This document shows positions 17,422 to 27,045 of a stretch of 62,390 nt of DNA, one piece after another. The stretch's first letter is position 1, and each line of letters opens with the position of its first letter. The position numbers were made by a program, and so were the translations under genes. The notes under the pieces were generated by a model. That model was not told where the DNA came from. It worked only from the letters and a program-made list of their open reading frames with translations, and ran no database searches. Origin of the DNA: Bryobacterales bacterium (lineage in GTDB: Bacteria > Acidobacteriota > Terriglobia > Bryobacterales > Bryobacteraceae); contig JAEUQC010000042.1 in the NCBI GenBank assembly GCA_016789905.1, positions 1 to 62,390 of the forward strand, written 5' to 3'.

Positions 17422-17748
17422 ATGAAGAACGTGAATCCGATGATTCGATTGGCTATTGCGGCACTGCTCCTCACCGGAGTTTCCAGTGTTGCGTTTGGAC
17501 GGAGCGCAAACTTTGGCCCTCTTCCTCCTCCTCCGGTGGAAGATGTGATTTATCTGAAGTTTGGCCCGCTTCCTCCCCCCCCAGTGGAAGATGTGATTTA
17601 TCTCAATTTTGGTCCGCTTCCGCCTCCTCCGGTCGAAGATGTGATTTATCTGAAGTTTGGACCGCTTCCTCCCCCTCCGGTGGAAGATGTCATATACCTG
17701 AAGTTCGGCCCCCTGCCTCCGCCCCCAGTGGAAGACGTCATCTACTAG
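17422..17748 (+). CDS. Secreted tandem-repeat peptide, five copies of FGPLPPPPVEDVIY
   Basis: 108 residues from ATG 17422 (an upstream in-frame start at 17389 would precede the ribosome site AAGGTGG at 17411-17417). A signal peptide (MKNVNPMIRLAIAALLLTGV, cut near SSVAFG) is followed by five copies of a 16-residue unit, FGPLPPPPVEDVIYLK, the last stopping at VIY. One copy ends in N instead of K; otherwise the peptide units are identical. The DNA copies differ at many third positions, so selection acts on the peptide. I know no family for it. Possibilities are a secreted multi-core peptide precursor, a polyproline-II surface filament or a binding scaffold; no modifying enzyme or protease gene is adjacent. 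The next gene is a membrane protein after a hairpin. The gene has its own dyad-rich leader. Confidence 0.75.
   Translation: MKNVNPMIRLAIAALLLTGVSSVAFGRSANFGPLPPPPVEDVIYLKFGPLPPPPVEDVIYLNFGPLPPPPVEDVIYLKFGPLPPPPVEDVIYLKFGPLPPPPVEDVIY
17512..17745 (+). repeat. 48-bp in-frame tandem repeat, 4.9 copies
   Basis: Units run 17512-17559, 17560-17607, 17608-17655, 17656-17703 and 17704-17745 (short by two codons). They differ mainly at wobble bases, for example TTTGGCCC, TTTGGTCC, TTTGGACC and TTCGGCCC at the start of units. Only one difference changes an amino acid (Lys to Asn). There are no spacers, so this is coding repetition and not a CRISPR array. Confidence 0.95.
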
Positions 17749-17782
17749 GGTCCGAATCTTCGAAATCGCTCTAATCGAAAAG

Positions 17783-17823
17783 CCTCTGCCTGTCGATAGT
17801 ATTCGTGGGTAGAGGTTTTTTTT
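17783..17823 (+). terminator. Hairpin with T-run, also holding a possible ribosome site
   Basis: CCTCTGCC (17783-17790) pairs with GGTAGAGG (17808-17815), with one G-T pair, and eight Ts follow (17816-17823). This reads as an intrinsic terminator for the repeat-peptide gene. The right arm GTAGAGG is also the only ribosome-site-like sequence before the TTG start of the next gene, so the hairpin could control that gene too. Confidence 0.7.
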
Positions 17824-18580
17824 GTTGAACGTCGAGCAGATTTTTTACGGGATCACGACGACGGTAACGCTTGTCCTGGCGATATTGACCCTGCAACGGC
17901 TTTTGTCTGGATGGTGGCGCCAGTATTACCTGCTTGCCCTTATACTCGTCCTGTTGCTTGTCGGGGTCGTTCCTCCTATCGCCTCCTACGTCAGCAATGG
18001 GAATTGGACCCTCTCCAGCGCGCAGAAAATCTACTGGGCCTTGGCTCTGGCGTCCCAGTTCGCTGTGTTCCTGCTGGTGCTTCAATTGATCTACCGGGTC
18101 GGAAGGGAAATGCCAACCCGGGCCCGTCTGCTCCGCATGTTGACGCTCGGGGCCTTTGTCGTCGCGGGGCTGTCCGTGCTTCTTCATTTCGAAAAGAGGC
18201 CTAATGCGTTCATGACTTCCGTCACTAGGGACCTTACGTTCCTGACGGCCATTATGAACTTGATCCTTTGGCGGTTTCTGATGCAATTGCGGAAGCGAAA
18301 CTTCCTGCTGCTTGCCGTCAGTGCGGGTCTTGGTATCCAATGCACCGGTGATGCCATTGGTCATTCGTTTCGCATGTTGGCGCGCCAGGCCGGTTCGGTG
18401 GGTGCCATCCACGACCTGGGGAACATTCTCATGTCGCTCGCCTCAGTCATTACGATCGCCATCTGGCATACCGCGTTCTCCAGAACCCGCCATAAATCGG
18501 AAAACACAGCACCTGCCGCGCCCGCTGTGGATTCCGTTCCCGTCGTTACCGCGCGCAACTCCCATCCAGAATTGCGATAG
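17822..18580 (+). CDS. Polytopic membrane protein of unknown function
   Basis: About 252 residues. There is no ATG near the front: the likely starts are the TTG codons at 17822 or 17825, placed 6-9 bases after AGAGG. About six or seven hydrophobic helices are visible ([120 protein letters not shown]), with a disordered Pro/Ala-rich cytoplasmic tail. This seven-helix layout without catalytic motif resembles small uncharacterised acidobacterial membrane proteins. It lies just after the repeat-peptide gene and may be functionally linked to it, though a terminator-like hairpin intervenes. The function is unknown. Confidence 0.7.
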   Translation: MLNVEQIFYGITTTVTLVLAILTLQRLLSGWWRQYYLLALILVLLLVGVVPPIASYVSNGNWTLSSAQKIYWALALASQFAVFLLVLQLIYRVGREMPTRARLLRMLTLGAFVVAGLSVLLHFEKRPNAFMTSVTRDLTFLTAIMNLILWRFLMQLRKRNFLLLAVSAGLGIQCTGDAIGHSFRMLARQAGSVGAIHDLGNILMSLASVITIAIWHTAFSRTRHKSENTAPAAPAVDSVPVVTARNSHPELR

Positions 18581-18678
18581 AACCAGGGCAATACTGCCTG
18601 TACAATGGAAGTGGTTGTAACCACACACAGTACAGCCGACCTCGCGGCCGAGGTTGCCGCACCAAGGAGTTTCCCCGT

Positions 18679-20034
18679 ATGGATCGTAGAGACTTTCTGA
18701 AAGGCGCCAGCACCGTCGGCGCCGTCAGCAGCGCGTTCGCCGCCAAGCCCGGCGCCAAGATGTCTGGTCGCGTTTTGGGCGCCAATGATCGTATTAATGT
18801 CGGCGTCGTAGGCGTCGGCGGCCGCGGCAGCTACGTGGCCAATGTCTTCGCCAAAGTCGGCGCGGACACCAGCAAGTGCCAGATCGTGAAGGTGTGCGAC
18901 ACCTACCAGAAGCGTGTCGACATGAACATGGAGCGTCACAAGGCCAAGGGCACGCTCGACTGGCGGGAAGTCGTCAACGACAAGGATATCGACGCCGTAA
19001 TCGTCGCCACCCCGGACCATTGGCACGCCACCGTCGCCGCCGAAGCCATGCGCAACGGCAAGGATGTCTACTGCGAAAAGCCCATGTGCCACACTGTCGA
19101 TGAAGTCAAAATGCTCATCGAAACGGTGAAGGACACCAAGCGCGTCATGCAGGTTGGCTCGCAAACCACCTCCGGCGACCAGTGGGCGCAGGCGAAGAAG
19201 GCCATCGCCGATGGCGCTATCGGCAAAATGCTGATGAGTCAGGGCTCCTACCACCGCAACTCGGTCGAAGGCGAATGGAACTGGCCCATCGATAAGAACG
19301 CCGGCCCCAACGGCAAAGGCGCCGATTACATCGATTGGAAGACCTGGCTCGGCCCGGCCGCCAAGCGCGATTGGGACCCGGACCGCTTCTTCCGCTTCCG
19401 TAAGTATTGGGACTACTCCGGCGGCATCGCCACCGATCTGTTCTTCCACGTCGTCGCGCCCATGAACATCTGCTGGCCCTCGCCGCAGTTCCCGCACAAG
19501 GTCATGGCCGGCGGCGGAATCTACGAGTTCTCCAAACTCCCCGAAGATCCCACCAAGGCTGACCGTGAAGTGCCGGATACCTTTCACCTGATCGCCGAAT
19601 ACAACGCTGGCCATTCGCTCGTCCTCAGCTCCTCAATGGCGAACTCGCAGCATATTCCCGGCCTCATCCGCGGCCACGAAGGCACCATCATCATGGTGGA
19701 GCATGGCCGCTTTGAAGGCTTCGCACCGCATATCACCCTCAAACCGGAAGTCTCCGGACGCCAGGGCGCCCGCAAGCCCATCGGCGGCGACAAGTACAAG
19801 TTCGGCACCGACGAAGTGAAGATCCCCGTCAAAGAAGTCGACACCATGCGTGCGCACGTCACCAACTTCCTTGATTGCATGGTCTCGCGCCAGAAGCCGA
19901 CGCTCGACGTCGAAACTGCCGGTCGCGCGCAGGTGCTCATCACCATGGCCGTGCAAAGCTACCGTTCCGGCAAGGTGCTCTACTTCGACGAACAGAAGTT
20001 CAAGATCGTCGACAAAGCCCCCGCCCGCTCCTGA
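18679..20034 (+). CDS. Exported Gfo/Idh/MocA-family oxidoreductase
   Basis: 451 residues, with AAGGAG just upstream of the ATG. The N-terminus [20 protein letters not shown] is a Tat signal (twin Arg, FLK), so the protein is folded with its cofactor before export. The Rossmann fold has [19 protein letters not shown] and the family motif [14 protein letters not shown]. The C-terminal dehydrogenase half includes [18 protein letters not shown] and [16 protein letters not shown]. The family oxidises or epimerises sugars and related alcohols with NAD(P). The exported subgroup is common in Solibacteres and Planctomycetes; its substrates are mostly unknown. It ends at a bidirectional terminator shared with the convergent DUF1501 operon. 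Confidence 0.92.
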   Translation: MDRRDFLKGASTVGAVSSAFAAKPGAKMSGRVLGANDRINVGVVGVGGRGSYVANVFAKVGADTSKCQIVKVCDTYQKRVDMNMERHKAKGTLDWREVVNDKDIDAVIVATPDHWHATVAAEAMRNGKDVYCEKPMCHTVDEVKMLIETVKDTKRVMQVGSQTTSGDQWAQAKKAIADGAIGKMLMSQGSYHRNSVEGEWNWPIDKNAGPNGKGADYIDWKTWLGPAAKRDWDPDRFFRFRKYWDYSGGIATDLFFHVVAPMNICWPSPQFPHKVMAGGGIYEFSKLPEDPTKADREVPDTFHLIAEYNAGHSLVLSSSMANSQHIPGLIRGHEGTIIMVEHGRFEGFAPHITLKPEVSGRQGARKPIGGDKYKFGTDEVKIPVKEVDTMRAHVTNFLDCMVSRQKPTLDVETAGRAQVLITMAVQSYRSGKVLYFDEQKFKIVDKAPARS

Positions 20035-20050
20035 TCGAATGCAAACCCAG

Positions 20051-20084
20051 AAACGGGCCAGCGCCGCCAGGCGTTGGCCCGTTT
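20051..20084. terminator. Bidirectional terminator between convergent genes
   Basis: AAACGGGCCAGCGCC (20051-20065) pairs with GGCGTTGGCCCGTTT (20070-20084), one G-T pair, four-base loop. The A-run on the left and T-run on the right let it work for both the oxidoreductase and the DUF1501 gene. Confidence 0.85.
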
Positions 20085-20089
20085 TCCAT

Positions 20090-21484
20090 TTACGCCAGCA
20101 TTTGTTTCACGACGTTCCCGCCCAGGTCCGTCAACCGGTAATCCCGGCCCATGTGGCGATACGTCAGCTTCAAATGGTCCATGCCCAGGCAGTGCAGCAT
20201 CGTCGCCTGCAAATCATGTACATGCACTTTGTCGCGCGTAATGGTGAAGCCTAGTTCGTCCGTCTCCCCGATCGTCACGCCGCCCTTTATCCCTCCGCCT
20301 GCCAGCCACATCGAATAGCCCGTCGGGTGATGATCACGCCCCGCGTTGTCCGGGTCCGACGTATTGCGGATCTCCGAGATCGGCGTTCGCCCGAACTCCC
20401 CGCCCCAGGCCACTAGCGTCTGGTCCAGCAGTCCGCGCCGCTTCAAGTCTTTCACCAAAGCAGACGAGCCGCGATCCGTCGAATCACACTTCTCTTTCAG
20501 TTTCTTGTTCAAGTTTGTGTGCGTATCCCAACTGGCGTCCATTAGCAGCACGTAGCGCACGCCCCGTTCCACCAACCGCCGCGCCAGCAAACAGTTGGTG
20601 CCAAACTGGTTCGTCGGCTCCTTCCCAATCCCATACATCTCCAGCGTTTCCTGTGATTCATTGGAGAAATCCAACAGCTCCGGAGCGCTCATCTGCATCC
20701 GGTAGGCCAGTTCATAACTCTGGATTCGCGCCTCGATCTCCGGATCGGCCACCTGCCGCAGCCGCTCCTCGTTTAGCTCCTTAATCGCGTCCAGCGACAC
20801 CCGTTGCGTCTTCTTGGAAATCCCCTCCGGGTTCGACAGATACAAAATCGGATCGCCCGAATTTCGGAAAATCGTCCCTTGGTAAGTCGACGGCATGAAG
20901 CCGCTCATGAAGTTCGACGCGCCGCCGCTTGTGCCCGCGCCGCTCGAAAGCGCCACAAACCCAGGCAGATTCTCCGACTCACTGCCCAACCCGTACGTGA
21001 CCCACGCCCCCGCCGTCGGCCGGCCAAACTGAATACTCCCCGTGAACAGCATCAGTTGTCCCGGATGATGGTTCACCGCCTCGGTGTGCATCGAACGGAC
21101 CACGCACAGTTCATCGGCCACTTCCCGCAGCCCGGGCAAATAGTCGCTGATCTGTATCCCGCTCTTTCCGCACGCCTGGAACGTCCGCGGGCTCGCCAGC
21201 GCCGCCGCCGTAGGCTTCGTAAACGCCAGCTTCAGGTCTTTCGTGAACTCCGGCGGCAGCGGTTTGCCGTGGTGCTTCTGCAGCGCCGGCTTAGGGTCGA
21301 ACAGGTCCATCTGGCTCGGCCCGCCCTCCATGAACATGAAAATCACGCTCTTGGCCTTCGCCGCGAAGTGCGGCTTCTTTGGCGCCAGCGGGTTCGGCGC
21401 CGCCCCGTGCAGCAGGTCGGCCAGCGCCATCCCGCCAATCCCATAACCAAACGAATTGAGTAAGTCGCGTCGTGAAAAAGTCAT
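20090..21484 (-). CDS. DUF1501 domain protein (sulfatase-like fold), Tat-exported
   Basis: 464 residues. MTFSRRDLLNSFGYGIGGMA is a Tat signal with twin Arg. The body follows the DUF1501 pattern: SVIFMFMEGGPSQMDLFDPK, RSMHTEAVNHHPGQLMLFTG, TYGLGSESENLPGFVAL, and the late LVAWGGEFGRTPISE, GRDHHPTGYSMWLAGGGIKGG and HVHDLQATMLHCLGMDH. DUF1501 shares the alkaline-phosphatase/sulfatase superfamily fold, but a reaction has not been assigned. It starts five bases after the end of the cytochrome/DUF1549/DUF1553 gene, forming the standard two-gene unit seen in Planctomycetes and Solibacteres, probably for polymer breakdown in the periplasm. Confidence 0.93.
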   Translation of the reverse strand: MTFSRRDLLNSFGYGIGGMALADLLHGAAPNPLAPKKPHFAAKAKSVIFMFMEGGPSQMDLFDPKPALQKHHGKPLPPEFTKDLKLAFTKPTAAALASPRTFQACGKSGIQISDYLPGLREVADELCVVRSMHTEAVNHHPGQLMLFTGSIQFGRPTAGAWVTYGLGSESENLPGFVALSSGAGTSGGASNFMSGFMPSTYQGTIFRNSGDPILYLSNPEGISKKTQRVSLDAIKELNEERLRQVADPEIEARIQSYELAYRMQMSAPELLDFSNESQETLEMYGIGKEPTNQFGTNCLLARRLVERGVRYVLLMDASWDTHTNLNKKLKEKCDSTDRGSSALVKDLKRRGLLDQTLVAWGGEFGRTPISEIRNTSDPDNAGRDHHPTGYSMWLAGGGIKGGVTIGETDELGFTITRDKVHVHDLQATMLHCLGMDHLKLTYRHMGRDYRLTDLGGNVVKQMLA

Positions 21485-21489
21485 GGAAG

Positions 21490-23967
21490 TTATTCCCGGT
21501 TGATAAATTCGTCCAAATTAAATAACACACGTGCCACACCGCTCCACGCGGCTTGTGTCAGTAACTCGCCTTGCTTGCCTTCGCTCCGCAACACGTCGGT
21601 CTGTTTGTCCAAATACCGCGCCAGCGCCCCGCGCTCGGTCTCCGTCGGCGGCCGCCCCAGCGCCAGCGTGAACATCCCCGCCAGCCGCTCCCCCGTCGCC
21701 GTCGATATCGCCGCCGCGCGGTCGGCAAACGCGTTCGAGGCTTCAATAAACACCGGGTCGTTCAACAGGTTCAACGCCTGCAGCGGCCCATTCGATGGCC
21801 GTCGCCGCGAACACGCCACGTTTGAATCCGGCGCGTCGAAATTCACCAGCAGCGGATAAGGCGTGGTCCGCTGATAGTGAATGTACAACCCGCGCCGGTA
21901 AGCTTCTTTCCCGAATGTCTCTTTCCACTTGGAGCCGCCATATGCCAACTCGCCCACCCCCTTCGGCAGGAATGGCATCACGGATTTGCCCCCCACTTCC
22001 ATGTTCAATATCCCGGCCACCTGCAGCGCCGTATCGCGAATCAACTCCGCCGGCAGGCGCAACCGCGATTGCCTCGCCAGCAACACATTCCCCGCGTCCT
22101 TCTCCGCCGCGTCGGGCCGGTACTTGGAGGACTGCCTGTAAGTCGCCGACATCACAATCGACTTATGCAGCTTCTTAAAACTCCACCCGTTTTCCATAAA
22201 CTGAGCCGTAAGTGTATCCAGTAACTCCGGATGCGACGGCTTCTCGCCCGTCGCGCCAAAATCTTCCGACGTACTTACCAGTCCCTTGCCAAAAAACTCC
22301 TGCCATGCCCGGTTCACCGTCACCCGCGGCGTCAGCGGATTCTCTTTCGATGCCAGCCACCTTGCAAACGCCAGTCGCGCCGGCTCGCCGTCCCGAACAG
22401 CCATCGGCGGCAGCACCGCCGGCGTCCCCGGCTGCACTTCAATCCCCAGCGCCTTGTAGTCGCCCCGGATCGTTATGTGTGTCTTCGGCTTCTCCGGATG
22501 CGCCCCCAGCGTGTAGGCCTGCGTCAGGAACGGCATGTTTTTCTTCACTTCACCCAACTTCGCCCGCAGTTCTTTGAACTTCGCCGTCAACTCCTTATCC
22601 CGCCCAAACTCCGGACCCGGATTGGCAATAAAGTAGTCGGCCAGAATCTCACTCTCGCGTATCGTCCGCTCCGCCGGCTTCTTATGCAGCATCCGCATGG
22701 CGTGGTCCACCATCGCCGACATCGAAGTAATCCAGAAATCGAACTCCGCGTCCTTCCCAGGGTTTGCGTACGCCGCGCGCATCTTCTCTTCCCACCGCGC
22801 CTGCAACTCCGGAATCTTGTAATCGGCCAGCAGCTTCTCCCGGTCTCGCCGGTACGCCGGCAGCGCCTTCAAATACGGCCCCCGCTCGCCCGGCATCGGT
22901 GCGTCGATATCCACATCGTCGGCTTCATTGAAGAACGCATAAAGCTGATAAAACTCGCGCTGCGAAAACGGGTCGTACTTGTGGTCATGGCACTGCGCGC
23001 ACCCCACCGTCAGCCCCAGCCAAGTCGTCCCCAGCGTCTGCGTGCGGTTGATCAACTGTTCGTACCGCGCCTCCGCCCGGTCCACGCCCGCCTCGCGATT
23101 CGTCAACACATTGCGGTGAAACCCGGTCGCCACCCGGTCTTCCACTGTCGCGTTCGGCAGCAAATCGCCCGCCATCTGCGCAATCGTGAACCGGTCGAAG
23201 CCCATGTCACTGTTCAACGCATCGATCACCCACTGCCGGTACCGCCACGCGTGCGGCCGCACATTGTCTTTCTCATACCCATCGCTATCGGCATACCGCG
23301 CCAGGTCCAGCCACGGCCGCGCCCACCGTTCTCCATAGTGCGGCGAAGCCAGGTAGGAATCCACCAGCCGCTCGTAGGCATCCGGCCGGTTGTCGTTCAC
23401 AAACGCCTCCACCTCTTCCGGCGCCGGCGCCAGCCCCACCAGGTCCAGCTTCACCCGCCGCGCCAGCGTCCGCCGGTCGGCCTCTGCCGAAGGCGTCAGC
23501 CCCTCTTTCTTCAGCCGTTCCCGCACAAAATAATCAATCGCACTCACCCCCGCCGGTACCGGCGCCTTCTTCACCGGTTGAAACGCCCAGTGGCTCGACG
23601 CGCGCCGCCCAGGACCCTTCGCCTGCGACGCCGGCACCTTCGCCCCGCCTTCAATCCATCGCGTAATCACGCCAATTTCCTCGGCCGTCAACCGGGGCCC
23701 TGCCGGCGGCATCATGTGTCCTTTTTCGCTGCTCTTCAGCCGCGCCAGCAACTTGCTCTCCCCCGGCTTTCCAGCCACCACCGCCGGCCCCGAATACCCG
23801 CCCGCCACCAGCGCCGCGCCGTCATCCACTCGCAGGCCGTTGGTTTGCATACCCGCGCCATGGCACGCCACGCACCGGCGTTTCAGTATCGGCGCCACCT
23901 CGGCTGTAAACGTCTCTTGTCCCCATACCGCGCCGACAGATACCAATAGCCACAGTGCTGCTCGCAT
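21490..23967 (-). CDS. Planctomycete-type cytochrome C / DUF1549 / DUF1553 protein
   Basis: 825 residues. A signal peptide ([17 protein letters not shown]) is followed by a c-type haem motif C32-V-A-C35-H36 and the PSCyt1 continuation ([20 protein letters not shown] as axial Met region). DUF1549 then runs over about residues 125-330 ([60 protein letters not shown]), and DUF1553 over about 535-800 ([53 protein letters not shown]). The architecture couples an exported haem with an unassigned catalytic module. It is the first gene of the operon with the DUF1501 gene and is divergent from the Q/P-rich membrane protein gene, with 40 bases between the two starts. Confidence 0.94.
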   Translation of the reverse strand: MRAALWLLVSVGAVWGQETFTAEVAPILKRRCVACHGAGMQTNGLRVDDGAALVAGGYSGPAVVAGKPGESKLLARLKSSEKGHMMPPAGPRLTAEEIGVITRWIEGGAKVPASQAKGPGRRASSHWAFQPVKKAPVPAGVSAIDYFVRERLKKEGLTPSAEADRRTLARRVKLDLVGLAPAPEEVEAFVNDNRPDAYERLVDSYLASPHYGERWARPWLDLARYADSDGYEKDNVRPHAWRYRQWVIDALNSDMGFDRFTIAQMAGDLLPNATVEDRVATGFHRNVLTNREAGVDRAEARYEQLINRTQTLGTTWLGLTVGCAQCHDHKYDPFSQREFYQLYAFFNEADDVDIDAPMPGERGPYLKALPAYRRDREKLLADYKIPELQARWEEKMRAAYANPGKDAEFDFWITSMSAMVDHAMRMLHKKPAERTIRESEILADYFIANPGPEFGRDKELTAKFKELRAKLGEVKKNMPFLTQAYTLGAHPEKPKTHITIRGDYKALGIEVQPGTPAVLPPMAVRDGEPARLAFARWLASKENPLTPRVTVNRAWQEFFGKGLVSTSEDFGATGEKPSHPELLDTLTAQFMENGWSFKKLHKSIVMSATYRQSSKYRPDAAEKDAGNVLLARQSRLRLPAELIRDTALQVAGILNMEVGGKSVMPFLPKGVGELAYGGSKWKETFGKEAYRRGLYIHYQRTTPYPLLVNFDAPDSNVACSRRRPSNGPLQALNLLNDPVFIEASNAFADRAAAISTATGERLAGMFTLALGRPPTETERGALARYLDKQTDVLRSEGKQGELLTQAAWSGVARVLFNLDEFINRE

Positions 23968-24007
23968 GGCCCTATTCTATCTCTGCCGCGTGTGCCACAA
24001 TGAGCGC

Positions 24008-24874
24008 ATGTCGGCCCCACAAAATCCGCAGCAGCCACAGTACCCCCAACAGCCCCAATACCCGCAACAACAGGGGTACCCGCCGCAGCAGGGCTATCCG
24101 CCGCAGCAAGGTTACCCCCAACAACAAGGTTTCCCGCAACAACAAGGGTATCCGCAGCAACAGGGCTATCCCCAACAACAGGGCTATCCGCCCTACCAGC
24201 AGTTCCCCCCGCCGCAGGCAGCCCCGGCAAAAAAGGGAATGCCCATCTGGGGCTGGATCCTAATTGGCCTCATGGCCCTTATCTTCATCGCCGCTATCGG
24301 CATCTCCGTCGTCACCTACATCTTCGTCTCGAAAGTGGAGAAGGCCGCCAAGAACCCCATCTCCGCTATCGTTCAAATCGCCGCCGCCGCCAATCCCGAC
24401 ATTGAAGTTCTCGACGTGAACGAAAGCACCGGCAAGGTCACCATCCGCAACAAGAAAGACGGCAAGACCATAACCGTCGATGCCGACGCCATCAAAGACG
24501 GCAAGTTCACCATCGACTCCGAAGACGGCCACGCCGAAATCGGTGCCGGCGCCAGTGTCAAAACCCCCGCCTGGGTCGTCATCCCCGCCGGAGCCACCAT
24601 CGTCGGCGGCCTCTCCGCCAATTCTGGTAATGGCGATGGCGGCAGCGTCGTCTTCCAGTCCTCGGAATCGCTCGATTCCCTCAAGTCATTCTTCGAAGAT
24701 AAGTACAAAGCCGCAGGTTTCTCTCAATCGGTCTCCTCCGTCTCCACCACCAACGGAGATCAGGCCATCCAACTTGTCTTCCAGCATGAGGACCGCAAAC
24801 GCAACGTCACCATCGCCGCCGCCAAATCGGATAAAGGCGTCGGCGGCACCATCATCTACGGCGAAGGCCAATAA
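24008..24874 (+). CDS. Membrane protein with Gln/Pro/Tyr-rich repeat tail
   Basis: 288 residues from ATG 24008; the open frame extends upstream antisense to the neighbouring gene, but that part is not protein-like. Residues 1-75 are low complexity: about ten copies of PQQQGYP or PPQQGYP, ending in [12 protein letters not shown]. After KKG comes one membrane helix ([25 protein letters not shown] region, about 78-105). The outer domain, about 180 residues, has short beta-like segments ([40 protein letters not shown]) and ends with [20 protein letters not shown]. With the tail inside the cell, this looks like a stress or envelope sensor or a condensate-forming anchor; the function is unknown. 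It converges with the PQQ-like gene, three bases apart. Confidence 0.85.
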   Translation: MSAPQNPQQPQYPQQPQYPQQQGYPPQQGYPPQQGYPQQQGFPQQQGYPQQQGYPQQQGYPPYQQFPPPQAAPAKKGMPIWGWILIGLMALIFIAAIGISVVTYIFVSKVEKAAKNPISAIVQIAAAANPDIEVLDVNESTGKVTIRNKKDGKTITVDADAIKDGKFTIDSEDGHAEIGAGASVKTPAWVVIPAGATIVGGLSANSGNGDGGSVVFQSSESLDSLKSFFEDKYKAAGFSQSVSSVSTTNGDQAIQLVFQHEDRKRNVTIAAAKSDKGVGGTIIYGEGQ

Positions 24875-24877
24875 CGC

Positions 24878-25963
24878 TCACCCGCCAAAACAAAACACGC
24901 GTCCGTCCTGCGACGCGATCACCACTTTCCCATCACTAATTGCGGGCGAAGCCGACAGCGCCGAGCCCGCCTCATACTCCCACAGCTTCTTCCCCGTCGC
25001 CGCGTCCAATACATACATCCGCCCATCATTCGACCCAATAAACACCCGGTTCCCCGCCACCGCCGGCGACGATTCCACGCGGCTCCGCGTCGCGAACGTC
25101 CACGCCGCCTTCCCCGTCTTCGCGTCAATCGCGTGTACCATCTTGTCCCGCCCGCCCAGAATCACTTTCCCCCCGGCCAGCGTCGCGCTCGAATAAAACG
25201 GGAACTTCCGCACTGGATGCTCATACTTCCAGACAATCTTCTTCGCCGCCATGTCCACGCCAAACACTTCATTTCCGAACGTTCCGAAATACGCCATCGT
25301 CCCCACCAACAGCGGCGATGCTCCCGTGTAAGCACCGCTCGAAACCTGAAACACTTCCTTCCCATCGCTTATCCGCACCGCCCGGAAATGCTCGTCGCAC
25401 CCCGTTACATACGCCACCCCATTCGCAATCCCCGGCGTACCATGCACCGGCCCCGAGGTCTCAAACTTCCACGCCTGCTTGCCCGTCTTAATGTCGATCG
25501 CATACAGACTCTGGTCATAAGAACCTATCAGCACCCGCTCCCCCGCCACCACCGGCGACGACTTGATTTCCGACAGTGTCTTAAACGTCCAACGCGCCTT
25601 CCCCGTCGCCGCGTCCACCGCGTGAAAACCGCCGCGCAAATCGCCAATAAAAACCGCCCCGCCGCCCACCGCCGGGGTCGATTCTCCCAACTCCGCCCCC
25701 GTCTTGTACTTCCACTTCGTCTTCCCCGTCGCCATGTCAATCGCCACTAGGTCCCCGTTTCCCGCCCCGATGTACGCCACGCCGCCCGCTATCACCGGTG
25801 ACGATTCAAACGATTCACCGCCCTCCCACGTCCACAGCAGCTTCAAGTTCTCCGGAGGCAACTCGCCCGTCGCCACACCCGTCAACGACGCGTTCCCGCG
25901 AAACTGCGGCCACTCAGCCATCGCCAGTCCCGCCGTCAGTAGACCCACAACTAATATGCGCAT
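24878..25963 (-). CDS. Exported PQQ-like beta-propeller protein
   Basis: 361 residues with a signal peptide (MRILVVGLLTAGLAMAEW). Seven blades repeat the pattern AIDMATGKTKWKYKTGAELG ... AVDAATGKARWTFKTLSEIK ... AIDIKTGKQAWKFETSG, each with the Ala-x-Asp-x-x-Thr-Gly-Lys-x-x-Trp core of PQQ-enzyme-like repeats. It opens with WPQFRGNASLTGV, usual in acidobacterial propellers. It lacks the long dehydrogenase insertions of true quinoprotein alcohol dehydrogenases, so it is more likely a binding or scaffold propeller. Its start lies inside the last 13 bases of the upstream Fe-alcohol dehydrogenase gene, and it is the last gene of that minus-strand cluster. Confidence 0.9.
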   Translation of the reverse strand: MRILVVGLLTAGLAMAEWPQFRGNASLTGVATGELPPENLKLLWTWEGGESFESSPVIAGGVAYIGAGNGDLVAIDMATGKTKWKYKTGAELGESTPAVGGGAVFIGDLRGGFHAVDAATGKARWTFKTLSEIKSSPVVAGERVLIGSYDQSLYAIDIKTGKQAWKFETSGPVHGTPGIANGVAYVTGCDEHFRAVRISDGKEVFQVSSGAYTGASPLLVGTMAYFGTFGNEVFGVDMAAKKIVWKYEHPVRKFPFYSSATLAGGKVILGGRDKMVHAIDAKTGKAAWTFATRSRVESSPAVAGNRVFIGSNDGRMYVLDAATGKKLWEYEAGSALSASPAISDGKVVIASQDGRVFCFGG

Positions 25964-27045
25964 CGATAAAGCTCCAAAGCCGAAGCGGCGTCGAACGGCC
26001 TCGGATTAAACTTACCCGTCCATTGTTGCGCAGCCGCCAGCGATAACTCTTCTAGCCGCCCCTCCTCCACTCCCAGCGCCCGCAGCGAGCCGCGCAGACC
26101 CGCCGCCGCCGCCAATTCGCGCAGCCGCCCCGGCAAATCCGCATGCAACTCCCGATACTCCGCCATCGCGTTCCAGCCCACAACGTGCGGCAACATCACC
26201 GCAATCGCCTGCCCATGCGTTATGCCATAAGTGGCCGTCAACGGATTCGCCAGCGCATGCGTCGCCCCCAGCATGGAAGCCTCAATCGCCGCCCCCGCGA
26301 ACCACGAACCCATCTGCATGTCCGCCAGCGCGTTCAGGTCATTCCCATCCGCCAACAGCCGCTCAAACGATCGCTCCAGCAGCCGCCACGCCTCCCGCGA
26401 ATAACACTGCGAAACCGCGTTTCGCTTCGTCGTCACCAGCGTTTCCACCGCGTGCGATATCGCGTCGTACCCCGCCGTCGCCCGCACCGCCGGCGGCTGC
26501 GTCGCCGCTACCGATGGGTCCAGGATCGCCACCGCGAACGCCGCCCTCGCGTCTCCAATCGCCATCTTCACATGCGTCTCGGCGTCGGAAATCAACGCAT
26601 GGCTCTGCGCCTCGCTCCCCGTTCCCGTCGTCGCCGGAATGCCTATCATTGGCAGCAGCGGTTTCGTCGTCTTCCCGTACCCCCAGTAGTCCTGAATGCG
26701 CCCGCCATTCGTCAACACAAAGTTAATCGCCTTCGCGCAATCCATCGACGAGCCGCCCCCCAGCCCGATAATCGAATCCACGCCCAACTTTTCCGCGAAC
26801 TCCCGCCCCCGCTCCACCATCCGTGAGTCCGGATTCGCATCGAACTGCGACCACGGCGTCGATTCAATTCCCTCCCCCGCCAGCGCCGATAGCACGGTCA
26901 TCACATGCCCCGCCCGCTCCATTCCGCTATCGGCAACAATCAGCGTCCGCCGGAATCCCAACTCCCGCGCGAACCCGCCCACTTTGTGAATTCGTCCAGT
27001 TCCAAACACCAGCCGGGTTCTCTCCAAATGGTCAAACGCTGTCAT
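25951..27045 (-). CDS. Iron-containing alcohol dehydrogenase
   Basis: 364 residues. The NAD-binding part has SIIGLGGGSSMDCAKAINF and PTTGTG-like IPATTGTGSEAQSHALIS. All four metal ligands are visible: Asp and His in GYDAISHAVET, His in GATHALANPL, and His in GITHGQAIAVMLPH. The family reduces aldehydes or oxidises alcohols with NAD(P)H in the cytoplasm; the substrate cannot be read from sequence. The start overlaps the stop of the amidohydrolase gene as ATGA, and its end overlaps the PQQ-like gene by 13 bases, so the three are one transcription unit. Confidence 0.95.
   Translation of the reverse strand: MTAFDHLERTRLVFGTGRIHKVGGFARELGFRRTLIVADSGMERAGHVMTVLSALAGEGIESTPWSQFDANPDSRMVERGREFAEKLGVDSIIGLGGGSSMDCAKAINFVLTNGGRIQDYWGYGKTTKPLLPMIGIPATTGTGSEAQSHALISDAETHVKMAIGDARAAFAVAILDPSVAATQPPAVRATAGYDAISHAVETLVTTKRNAVSQCYSREAWRLLERSFERLLADGNDLNALADMQMGSWFAGAAIEASMLGATHALANPLTATYGITHGQAIAVMLPHVVGWNAMAEYRELHADLPGRLRELAAAAGLRGSLRALGVEEGRLEELSLAAAQQWTGKFNPRPFDAASALELYRCAY

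Noticed and set aside
17512..17745. Regular 48-bp repeats near csm genes, as a CRISPR array
   Set aside because: Units abut without spacers, stay in frame with a signal peptide and differ at wobble bases; this is a coding repeat.
22231..23949. 572-codon Arg/His/Pro-rich frame on the plus strand
   Set aside because: Shadow of the cytochrome/DUF1549/DUF1553 gene; composition is not protein-like.
24030..24200. CAACAACAAGG-type repeats as an array or slippage locus
   Set aside because: They encode in-frame PQQQGYP repeats of a membrane protein and are irregular at the DNA level.
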